DNA of 10,144 bases from Euryarchaeota archaeon UBA82. GTDB taxonomy: Archaea; Thermoplasmatota; Poseidoniia; Poseidoniales; Poseidoniaceae. The stretch is from contig DAKQ01000065.1 of NCBI GenBank assembly GCA_002496635.1, forward strand, positions 8,613 to 18,756, given 5' to 3'. The position numbers and the translations under genes were made by a program. Position 1 is the first letter of the stretch. Each line of letters starts with the position of its first letter. Below are positions 1-6,567 of the stretch, one piece after another. The notes under the pieces were generated by a model. The model had not been told where the DNA came from. It searched no databases and was given only the letters and a program-made list of their open reading frames with translations.

Positions 1-342
1 GAAGACGGAACAAAAGCATGGGCACATGTTGCCAAAGTTGGCGATGTTTGGTGGGTTCATCATAGTGGCCACATATACACGCTCGAGCGAATTGAGCCAG
101 GAGCAAGTGCTGATGAACAACATGGTGGCTTAGTTGCTCCAATGCCCGGAACTGTTCTGGAAGTCTTCGTATCCCAAGGCCAATCGGTTGAAGTAGGTCA
201 AACCTTGATGATTCTAGAAGCCATGAAGATGGAACACAGAGTGGTTGCATCAGAAGATGGGATTGTTACAATCGTACACTTTTCTGCAGGCGACCGTGTC
301 GAACAAGGTGCGAGTTTACTGGAAGTAGAAACGAATCAATAA
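1..342 (+). CDS. Biotin carrier C-terminus of an acyl-CoA carboxylase subunit (5' partial)
   Basis: The reading frame is open from base 1 and ends with TAA at 340-342, so only the last 113 residues are present. The final 70 residues form a biotinyl (lipoyl-like) domain: the entry strand LVAPMPGTV, then the biotinylation motif EAMKMEH with the acceptor lysine at 226-228, then the second half-motif around AGDRVEQGASLLEVE. In this family the biotin on that lysine shuttles carboxyl groups between biotin carboxylase and carboxyltransferase. EAMKMEH is common in alpha subunits of methylcrotonyl-CoA and related acyl-CoA carboxylases. The residues before the domain (a Trp/His-rich VWWVHHSGHIYTLER) look like the linker domain of such an alpha subunit rather than a free-standing BCCP. 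Substrate (3-methylcrotonyl, propionyl or acetyl-CoA) cannot be decided, because the ATP-grasp part lies outside the window. An internal ATG at 142 is not a real start. Confidence 0.88.
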   Translation, partial: EDGTKAWAHVAKVGDVWWVHHSGHIYTLERIEPGASADEQHGGLVAPMPGTVLEVFVSQGQSVEVGQTLMILEAMKMEHRVVASEDGIVTIVHFSAGDRVEQGASLLEVETNQ

Positions 343-369
343 TGACTCGGATAAAGATCTTCCAAGTAC

Positions 370-385
370 GTCTGCTCTTTTTCTA
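370..385 (+). terminator. U-tract terminator after the carboxylase gene
   Basis: About 30 bases after the stop codon there is a pyrimidine run containing five consecutive T (377-381). Archaeal RNA polymerase commonly terminates at U-rich tracts without a required hairpin. No convincing stem precedes it, so this rests only on the tract and its position. Confidence 0.35.
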
Positions 386-399
386 GGTCAGAGACGCTA

Positions 400-466
400 C
401 GCTAATTGAAAAATAACAAAGAGAAGGAAAAGAGGCCCAAACGATGACCGGAATCATCGCTTGGGC
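400..466 (-). terminator. Hairpin plus U-rich tract ending the MC1 transcript
   Basis: Arms at 435-447 and 454-466 form a 13-bp stem around a six-base loop (448-453). On the minus strand every position pairs, with one G-U wobble; on the plus strand the same position is an A-C mismatch, so the structure is better in minus-strand RNA. Reading on in the minus direction, the stem is followed by a T-rich run (434 down to about 400, including TTTT and TTTTT). It lies about 80 bases after the MC1 stop codon, which is the natural transcript to end here. A smaller perfect 6-bp stem with a three-base loop (506-520) lies between the MC1 stop and this hairpin. Confidence 0.6.
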
Positions 467-545
467 GGCTGGCTGCGTGTTTAAGCATCTTTATGCGGCA
501 GCAACACTCGTCGAACGAGTCAAAGATCAGAAGTGATCAAGCGCC

Positions 546-809
546 TCAAAGGTGCTCGATGCCTTGCTTCTTGACGTTAGCCTTCTTGATCTTATCTGGG
601 AGCCACGCAGGGCCGCCAGCTGGCTTGTCGACCATTGAGATCGAGCCAGTGAAAACGTGTACGCGCTTGGTACCACGCTCTCGTAGGCGGATGTTCGTGT
701 GTCCACGGGTTGCAGCTTTGAGGGCTGCTCCTCGTGGTTGCTTGCTCGCAAATACTTGGCTGGTGTCTTTACCGTTCTGCATGAGAACGAAATATTTCTT
801 GTCTGACAT
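546..809 (-). CDS. MC1-family archaeal chromatin protein
   Basis: This encodes an 87-residue basic protein that I recognise as MC1, the non-histone DNA-binding protein known from Methanosarcina and haloarchaea, which bends DNA sharply as a monomer. Matching blocks are KQPRGAALKAATRG (residues 23-36), IRLRERGTKRVHVF (40-53) and GPAWLPDKI (66-74) with the conserved tryptophan at residue 69, followed by a lysine-rich C-terminus. Length fits the family (about 90 residues). I chose the ATG at 807-809 because a perfect Shine-Dalgarno sits seven bases upstream; the frame continues upstream for five more codons to 824, but that start would use up the ribosome binding site. The gene has its own strong TATA promoter and a hairpin terminator, as expected for an abundant chromosome-organising protein. 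It lies downstream of an Lrp-like gene on the same strand, separated by a large inverted repeat. Confidence 0.93.
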   Translation of the reverse strand: MSDKKYFVLMQNGKDTSQVFASKQPRGAALKAATRGHTNIRLRERGTKRVHVFTGSISMVDKPAGGPAWLPDKIKKANVKKQGIEHL

Positions 810-816
810 TTGGATT

Positions 817-822
817 ACCTCC
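817..822 (-). promoter_or_regulatory. Shine-Dalgarno of the MC1 gene
   Basis: GGAGGT on the minus strand, with seven bases between it and the ATG at 809. It decides the start in favour of MSDKK. No other gene in the window has so clear a site. Confidence 0.85.
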
Positions 823-845
823 AAATCTCAATCAGAACCCATAGT

Positions 846-860
846 TAATATATATTCCGC
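846..860 (-). promoter_or_regulatory. TATA box (with adjacent upstream element) of the MC1 gene
   Basis: On the minus strand an uninterrupted AATATATATTA lies at 846-856, centred about 42 bases upstream of the ATG. Transcription normally begins about 25 bases downstream of an archaeal TATA box, which predicts a start near 826 and a leader of roughly 17 bases carrying the Shine-Dalgarno. The purine-containing GCGG just upstream (857-860) is in the position of a TFB recognition element. A T6 run further upstream (863-868) could also serve as the termination tract of the preceding gene. Confidence 0.72.
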
Positions 861-889
861 CGAAAAAAGGCAATACTGCTCAACATATA

Positions 890-945
890 GCCTTCAGTAC
901 CTCATTCCAAACCCTGTTTTTCAGCAAAATGGAGTACTGAATGGC
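890..945 (-). terminator. Large inverted repeat between the Lrp-like gene and MC1
   Basis: Arms TTCAGTAC (893-900) and GTACTGAA (934-941) are perfect inverted copies. Pairing continues inward for six positions with two mismatches (901-906 with 928-933) and outward for three pairs (890-892 with 943-945) past a one-base bulge at 942. The loop is 21 bases. It starts immediately after the stop codon of the Lrp-like gene and is followed, in the minus direction, by a T6 run at 868-863, so a hairpin terminator for that gene is the simplest reading. Since it lies only about 35 bases upstream of the MC1 TATA box, an operator role is an alternative. Confidence 0.5.
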
Positions 946-1179
946 CTAAAATTCCGCGCCAGCCAGAGTCTTTGTGTCAACAACTCCTGGGATTTGCCGA
1001 ATTGATCCAACAACGGCCTTCGCAATTGAAGAAAGGTCGACTGCTTGTAACTTTACAATGAGATCGTAATCCCCAAAGAGAACTGTTGCGTCTGAAACGG
1101 ATTCTAATTGTTGTAACTTTAGGTACACATCGTGCTCTGCACCAGGAGCCACATTCAGTAGTACATATCCAACAGCCAT
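946..1179 (-). CDS. Stand-alone Lrp/AsnC effector-binding (RAM) domain protein
   Basis: The 77-residue product matches the ligand-binding and oligomerisation half of Lrp/AsnC regulators: an opening strand MAVGYVLLNVAPG, the central VLFGDYDLIVKL turn with the conserved G-x-Y/F-D, and a final IPGVVDTKTLAGA strand. There is no DNA-binding helix-turn-helix, so by itself it cannot be a classical repressor. Such single-domain proteins are known as amino-acid sensors that assemble into rings or pair with full-length partners. I chose the ATG at 1177-1179 because it aligns with the usual start of this domain; a GTG at 1195-1197 and an ATG at 1186-1188 are in-frame alternatives. No Shine-Dalgarno is evident for any. 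It begins 24 bases (or 6, with the GTG) after the stop of the giant surface-protein gene on the same strand, so it may be cotranscribed with it. Confidence 0.82.
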   Translation of the reverse strand: MAVGYVLLNVAPGAEHDVYLKLQQLESVSDATVLFGDYDLIVKLQAVDLSSIAKAVVGSIRQIPGVVDTKTLAGAEF

Positions 1180-1203
1180 CGTAATCATTCGTTGCACTTT
1201 GAC

Positions 1204-4200
1204 TTAGAATAATATCTCATCGGTTGTAGGTTCTGAGTCTGTAAGTAAGGCTGAATGCTGGTCGCGTAACTCAGACCACTGAGTTTCAGCCCACTCTTCA
1301 GGGCATTCACCTTGGAGCCATTGAATAAAAGCCTCTTCTGTCCAATCATCTGGAATTTCAGGCTTTGAATCCTCTAGTCCCGGTAGAGATGCTTCTGCTT
1401 GAGCTATTGATGCAGATGTCAATTGTTCAAAATCGTCAAGAGATTCATCAGTAGCCCATTTCTCCGCAGTTTCCTTTCTTCGTTGCATAAGCAGTGTCAC
1501 TACGACGATTGAAACGACAAGGAGAATAATGTATATCCATAGCGATAGAGATCCTTCTGATTTGGTGTTTCGATCATCTGAAGCAGATGCATTACAATTT
1601 ACAACACAGACATAGGGTTCAATCATAATCGGTTCATTTGTACTCCATTGCCCATACTCATTATCTGAATCACTGCAATTAACATCAATGCTGATTGAAT
1701 CGGTTGATTCATTGAGGTTACGAGGTAACGGCCATCGAACTGTTGTTTCACCATTCTCATCTTGGGTTTGAATTGGTGCAAATGTACGATTCCACAAATC
1801 GCTTGAATCATTTTCGGGGTACACATAGGCAACACACTGGACATCATTTAGTCCATCTAGATCAGTAACTTCTACTTGGAAGAGTAAATCCGTCCCGGCT
1901 TGCACAGATTGGGGGGCAGTACCATTGGGAATAGGAGGTGCGTGACGGAAGAGCATAGGGATTTGACTTGTTACTAGATATCCATCGATTGTTTTTGCTA
2001 CCAATTGAATTGAACCAATCTCTGAAGCAAATGAACCATCCAGTTGGAGTCTAAACCAGTACGTATCTTGATCATTGGCTGTTTCCATGCATTCCGTTGA
2101 ACTGGAACTCCAAGTTGGTACTTCAATCGATGGTGCTGTAACAGACCAACCAAGCTGGCGCAAGGAAAGATCAATTGTTTCTAAAGGCCGATTGCTCAAG
2201 ATTTTCGCCCCGAGGACCGCAGTATGCCCAAACATAAGCTCGCTAATCTGTCCATCAACGGTACAAGGCACCATTTCGAGAATTACAGGAGCATTAAGGA
2301 ACAGTGGTAAAGATGTACTTGCAGTGGATGTTGCTCCGTTTGAATCTTGGATTGTGATATCAAACATAACATCTCCAGATTCGAGAGATTCAACTGGAGG
2401 GTTGAGCTTAATAGCGACCTCAGAACCTCCAACTAGGCCTTCTATTGGTAGAGTTATGCTTCCATAACCAGGCCATAGAAGTTCAATATCGCCCAAGTAT
2501 GTGCCAAGAACATCATCAATATCGTCAACGTTTATTACGATAAATTCATCATCATTATCGATGATTCGATCGAGTTCAGTATTGTTTGAATTTACAAATT
2601 TGACATCAATTGTAGGATGTATATCCTCGACTTTTATCATTCGCTGCATAACAAGACTTCCTGTATTTGTACGCATTTCCATTGAAATTGAGGTCAACGA
2701 ACTTCCATTTTCTAAGAAGAATGTGGTTTCATAACAATGATGATTCGAATCAACCTTTTCCACATAACTCAACTCGCCAAGTTCTCCTCGTTCGACAAGG
2801 AACTCTGGTCGCTCGGTGTTTGAATTATGATCAACATCCAGTACACACCCAGTAATGGTGTTGTTAACACCACGTAGAATTCCATTCGGAGATGTGCTTG
2901 GCAGTGGAGTCACGCCAAGCCATGTCAAATCAGCCGATGATGCGTGGGGACCGAACCAAGTTGATGCAGCATCAAGAACTTGAGAAACATTCGTCGTTGT
3001 TTTCTCATCTTGCATTCCAAGTTTGTCTGCAGCAAGGACATGCAACGCTAACCCTCCTGTTGTGATGTTGATTGGTAGAGTAATCATTGCTTCCCAAGTA
3101 GAACCATTGTCAGTGGTTCCCATTGGACCTTGAATCCATGTGGTATTGTTCAACAAACATGTTGAGCAAACAACTGTCCAGCCCATTGTAACCGATTCTA
3201 CCTTTTCATCATCAGAAGTAAGCACCGTGCAAAGGAAGGAATCCCCACGAGCATATTCTGGTTGGTCACAGTACACTGAATCGATGGATGGAGGAGCATT
3301 AACCCAGAATCTCATCATGATAAAATTATTTTCAGTATCTCGTTCAAACGAAGATGAATTGTCATGAGAATAACGAATACGGACATCGAGCCAACCCGAC
3401 TGAGTTGGTGTGATAGGAACAATCACAGATGTTCTCGATCCATTCAAATCACCAGCAGGTAATGATAGATTGGAAGTAGACATGAGTGCCGACCCGAGTA
3501 CGTTGATGATCTCAAGTTGGCCGACTGCGCTAGCCATTCCTAGGTTCTCAACACCGACTTCAATAAATCCTGTTTGACCAACCGAAAGATTGTCCTGTAA
3601 CCGAGCATCCAAAACATGAACATCGTGGATTGTATCGATGTAAGGGGCCATCTTTGGGTCACCGACGGTTACGCCCATCCACGAAATGTAGGTATTTGCT
3701 GCTGCATTTGCTTCTGCAAAACTGAATCCTTGAGAATACATATTGAATAAGACACTTGGCTGTCCAACTGCTGTAAGATACGGCTCATACACATACCCCT
3801 TGACGCCACTCACACCATCTTCAAGTAAATCTGCAACCAGTGATTGTCCATAGGTTGTATCAATCGTAAATGAGCGCCCCCCAGTAGAGACTGCTGTTTC
3901 AGCAATTGAACCATCAACCCATGTCATGTGTGGACGAATCGCTCTGAAACTAAGGCTGTCAAGGAAGACCGAACCACTCGTTGATGTTGCAACAACATCG
4001 ATTGGAATTCGTATTCGAAACGCTGTAGCATTTGGATCTGGACGGAAACGAAGTGCTGCATCTACCCAATTTGTTTCAAACGGCTGAGATGAAGATGTAT
4101 TGGTTGAAAGGATATTTCCACTCTGATCAACTGCTTCAACGATAATTGAAAATGAACCATAAACATCCCCATTCCGCGAACCTGAAACCGAGGCAATCCA

Positions 4201-6495
4201 AGCATGTTCATCGAGTTCATTAGGGATCAAGAGGTATTGTTCGAGAGAAGCAGCAGAAGCTCCAGAACCTGAATATGCAGAACAGTCCTTGTAAATATCT
4301 CGATTCAGACGAGTAACCTCTCCGTCTGTAAGGGCACTTTCCCACACCATGACTTTATCGATCATACCTTCAAAAAACGTGGATTGCGCCCGATTTACAC
4401 CGAGTTTATACAAATCGATGTTATTCAGTGATCCAGAGGGGAAGGTTGTTGTTCTGACCAAGACACCATCGAAATACTGTCGAACGTTTCCACTGTCAAA
4501 CACCGTAACAAGATGCATCCATTGTTGGGCCTCAATGTCTCCAAAAGCGTGGGTCTGATTATTGTGTAATCGCCATTCACCATTGAAAACAGCATGCTGG
4601 AACGAAGTGTTCGAACCTGCATTATCTGAGACTGCAAAGACAGATGCATAATTGGGAAGCGATGTTGAGTTTGCCCAAACCCATTGACTTACTGTGAAAT
4701 TCCCCACCCAATCATCGACATCAACTTCAACGTAATCATCGACTCCATCGAACCACAAACATCCTCCATCAGGACAATTACGCCAATTTGATGAATCCAT
4801 ATTATACATTGTAAATGAAGAATTTACATCAACAGAATCGTTTGTTTCTAGGCCAGTTCCTTCATCAAAATTCCATGCATGAAGAAGAGTGGAGGGAGAT
4901 GGAGGTGTTGCATTGGCTACAAAGAATGCAGAGGATGGAATCAGCACTTTACTCTGATTCGGTCCAGACCAAGCAAGGTTCAATCCATGAGGGCCACCTC
5001 CTTGGAAGAATTCAACTCTGAAGTCATGGAACCCAGCCGACAGATTTCGGAATCCAGATAACTCACGCATACCGTGAGAGCCATAGTTTGTGACCATACT
5101 TACTCCATCAATCCACAGTTCTGAACCGTCATCGCTTGTGAGGAAGAAGGTCCAGTTTCCGGTTTCTGGTATATCGATAAGGCCACTAAATCGAGCGCCC
5201 CAATTGTTTTTGAAACGGTCATCCAGTCCTGGATATGCAGCATACATTGAGTTGTATTGCAACGAAGATTCGAGTCGGACGTGATCAGGAACTCGATCAA
5301 TAAGTGAAGGCATCGAGCCGGTATTGAAGCTAATTCCTTCATTATCGAAGAACTCAGAATAAATTCCTTGAGTTCCATTACCTGATTCTTCAGAACACGT
5401 TGCAGACATTGCCGCTTCAATCGCCCCATTGCCCCCCTTCTTCGTTTGTGTTTGATACGACCATGCAAATGTATCGCCGGGTGAGAGTGACGGGCTGGTT
5501 GCATTCCAATGGTTTACTCCACTCGACCAAGAGGAACTCTCAGTATCGAAACCTGAATTCTTCGCCCATGACGAGTCCCAATTCCCGTCATTTGAACCCC
5601 ATGAAGCATATCCCATAACATTGCTAATATTTGTCACGAAGCCAGTTTCTTCATCAAAAATTACAGTCTGATTGTAGGTTTCTATCAGAGACGTATTCGC
5701 TGCATAGAGATCATCATTCCAGAACTTGTATCCCGAACCATTACGGTTTGTTGCCAAATCGAGGACTGTTGTACCTCGTTGTCCAAGACTGTTGTTCGCT
5801 TTTTCAATGAGTTGCAACGCTGTATCAACGGTGTATCCAGTGAGCCTCGTGACAAGGTAGAAGCCGTGTTTCTGTCGAGAAAAAGATTCATACTCTCCTC
5901 CTGCTAATGGCCCATAGCCATGCGTCTCCCAATAGTCGCCACCGATGCTACTGTTGTATGACCCCCCGAGAAGAGAGAATTCTTGGTCGAAGGATGCCTT
6001 GTTGTCTCCGCCATTTACTCTTAGAGGCATTCCCTTGTTTGTAACGAGGTAGTTCATATCCGAAATATTGCTTCGATTACCCAACATTTCAAGGAATGGA
6101 TATGCAAAATACTCATTGAATTGATTACGATTGATTGTCTCGCCAGTGGGGGTACCGTCAGCGTCGAAAATGAACACTCGTTCCAGGCTAATGTTTCGAG
6201 CCTCAACAAACGCCCATCCGATTGTTTTACTCGATTCAGATTTGTTATTGATCAGAACTCCCACATCACTGTAATCATAGAGAGTAAGAGGGTCAAATCC
6301 GTTAGGTACAGCAATAGGTTGTTCTTCTAAATCAAGCCAGTCATCACCGATTGTGAATCCAGTGAACCGATTGTCCATGACAGATTCCGGTGTACGAGGC
6401 TCGTGTTGAAGAGGGGAAATAAACGCTGAAAAAAGAGTTCCAATCATCAAGAAGGCGAGAACAAAACTCGTCCTAACGCCTCCTCCCATAGACAT
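1204..6495 (-). CDS. Giant secreted surface protein: split TIGR03790-like domain with PA14 and LamG insert, C-terminal anchor
   Basis: This 1763-residue protein has an N-terminal signal segment (about 8-27) and a C-terminal membrane helix (about 1650-1670) followed by QRRK, giving an outside body and a 93-residue cytoplasmic tail. Residues about 70-315 resemble the first half of TIGR03790 (VGVLINNKSESSK, YLVTNKGMPLRV, YASWGSNDG); about 858-952 resemble its end (GVKGYVYEPYL, then SWMGVTVGDPKMAPY). Between them lie a jelly-roll-like start (about 313-366), a PA14 domain (about 376-525; FFLTSDDGSELWIDG), a LamG-like lectin domain (about 536-733; WFDGVDDYVEV, MIDKVMVWESALTDGEV) and a jelly-roll end (about 740-853). 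Then come a CARDB-like domain (about 953-1066) and several Ig/PKD-like beta domains. I count about forty N-glycosylation sequons. It probably binds or processes polysaccharide or glycoprotein at the cell surface; no enzyme activity can be claimed. Starts at codon 1 or 3 are both possible, without Shine-Dalgarno. Confidence 0.88.
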   Translation of the reverse strand: MSMGGGVRTSFVLAFLMIGTLFSAFISPLQHEPRTPESVMDNRFTGFTIGDDWLDLEEQPIAVPNGFDPLTLYDYSDVGVLINNKSESSKTIGWAFVEARNISLERVFIFDADGTPTGETINRNQFNEYFAYPFLEMLGNRSNISDMNYLVTNKGMPLRVNGGDNKASFDQEFSLLGGSYNSSIGGDYWETHGYGPLAGGEYESFSRQKHGFYLVTRLTGYTVDTALQLIEKANNSLGQRGTTVLDLATNRNGSGYKFWNDDLYAANTSLIETYNQTVIFDEETGFVTNISNVMGYASWGSNDGNWDSSWAKNSGFDTESSSWSSGVNHWNATSPSLSPGDTFAWSYQTQTKKGGNGAIEAAMSATCSEESGNGTQGIYSEFFDNEGISFNTGSMPSLIDRVPDHVRLESSLQYNSMYAAYPGLDDRFKNNWGARFSGLIDIPETGNWTFFLTSDDGSELWIDGVSMVTNYGSHGMRELSGFRNLSAGFHDFRVEFFQGGGPHGLNLAWSGPNQSKVLIPSSAFFVANATPPSPSTLLHAWNFDEGTGLETNDSVDVNSSFTMYNMDSSNWRNCPDGGCLWFDGVDDYVEVDVDDWVGNFTVSQWVWANSTSLPNYASVFAVSDNAGSNTSFQHAVFNGEWRLHNNQTHAFGDIEAQQWMHLVTVFDSGNVRQYFDGVLVRTTTFPSGSLNNIDLYKLGVNRAQSTFFEGMIDKVMVWESALTDGEVTRLNRDIYKDCSAYSGSGASAASLEQYLLIPNELDEHAWIASVSGSRNGDVYGSFSIIVEAVDQSGNILSTNTSSSQPFETNWVDAALRFRPDPNATAFRIRIPIDVVATSTSGSVFLDSLSFRAIRPHMTWVDGSIAETAVSTGGRSFTIDTTYGQSLVADLLEDGVSGVKGYVYEPYLTAVGQPSVLFNMYSQGFSFAEANAAANTYISWMGVTVGDPKMAPYIDTIHDVHVLDARLQDNLSVGQTGFIEVGVENLGMASAVGQLEIINVLGSALMSTSNLSLPAGDLNGSRTSVIVPITPTQSGWLDVRIRYSHDNSSSFERDTENNFIMMRFWVNAPPSIDSVYCDQPEYARGDSFLCTVLTSDDEKVESVTMGWTVVCSTCLLNNTTWIQGPMGTTDNGSTWEAMITLPINITTGGLALHVLAADKLGMQDEKTTTNVSQVLDAASTWFGPHASSADLTWLGVTPLPSTSPNGILRGVNNTITGCVLDVDHNSNTERPEFLVERGELGELSYVEKVDSNHHCYETTFFLENGSSLTSISMEMRTNTGSLVMQRMIKVEDIHPTIDVKFVNSNNTELDRIIDNDDEFIVINVDDIDDVLGTYLGDIELLWPGYGSITLPIEGLVGGSEVAIKLNPPVESLESGDVMFDITIQDSNGATSTASTSLPLFLNAPVILEMVPCTVDGQISELMFGHTAVLGAKILSNRPLETIDLSLRQLGWSVTAPSIEVPTWSSSSTECMETANDQDTYWFRLQLDGSFASEIGSIQLVAKTIDGYLVTSQIPMLFRHAPPIPNGTAPQSVQAGTDLLFQVEVTDLDGLNDVQCVAYVYPENDSSDLWNRTFAPIQTQDENGETTVRWPLPRNLNESTDSISIDVNCSDSDNEYGQWSTNEPIMIEPYVCVVNCNASASDDRNTKSEGSLSLWIYIILLVVSIVVVTLLMQRRKETAEKWATDESLDDFEQLTSASIAQAEASLPGLEDSKPEIPDDWTEEAFIQWLQGECPEEWAETQWSELRDQHSALLTDSEPTTDEILF
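4261..4284 (-). repeat. 24-bp imperfect direct repeat, downstream copy (after LamG)
   Basis: This stretch encodes C738-S-A-Y-S-G-S-G and matches 4261-4284 to 5374-5397 at 19 of 24 positions, same orientation and same codon phase, 1113 bases (371 codons) apart. The copies share TGTTCTG at the start and ATCAGGT-like and TGGA segments later, the mismatches being scattered. It lies at the end of the LamG domain where the interrupted jelly-roll seems to resume. Confidence 0.6.
5374..5397 (-). repeat. 24-bp imperfect direct repeat, upstream copy (before PA14)
   Basis: This copy encodes C367-S-E-E-S-G-N-G directly before the first strand of the PA14 domain (GIYSEFF). With the copy at 4261-4284 it brackets the PA14-LamG block precisely. 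The shared peptide pattern is C-S-x-x-S-G-x-G. It could be the footprint of a recombination event that inserted the two domains, or a coincidence favoured by Ser/Gly-rich linkers. Confidence 0.6.
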
Positions 6496-6567
6496 TCTAA
6501 CTTGGATTGTAGTTTAGCACTATTGCTTCCATGAGATGTTCATATTGAATCAAAAAGCCTTCTTTTC

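Noticed and set aside
506..520. Small perfect hairpin after the MC1 gene as a separate regulatory element
   Set aside because: A 6-bp stem with a three-base loop is expected by chance often enough, and the stronger hairpin further on explains termination better.
343..545. A hidden small gene, tRNA or CRISPR piece in the left intergenic stretch
   Set aside because: I see no cloverleaf pattern with TTC-type arm, no spaced repeats and no open frame with a start signal; the termination elements account for the notable structure.
493..1005. Plus-strand open frame of 170 codons
   Set aside because: It lies antisense to MC1, its promoter and the start of the Lrp-like gene; its translation is low-complexity and basic with no family pattern, while the minus-strand genes are clearly recognisable.
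5100..5504. Minus-strand open frame of 134 codons inside the giant gene
   Set aside because: It is a shifted frame over the PA14 coding region, whose reading in the main frame is unmistakable. There is no sign of a frameshift that would join it to anything.
6496..6567. Clear TATA boxes for the divergent giant-protein and macro genes
   Set aside because: Only weak A/T-rich stretches (such as around 6539-6551) are present in these 72 bases, and the macro start is itself uncertain, so I do not call a box.
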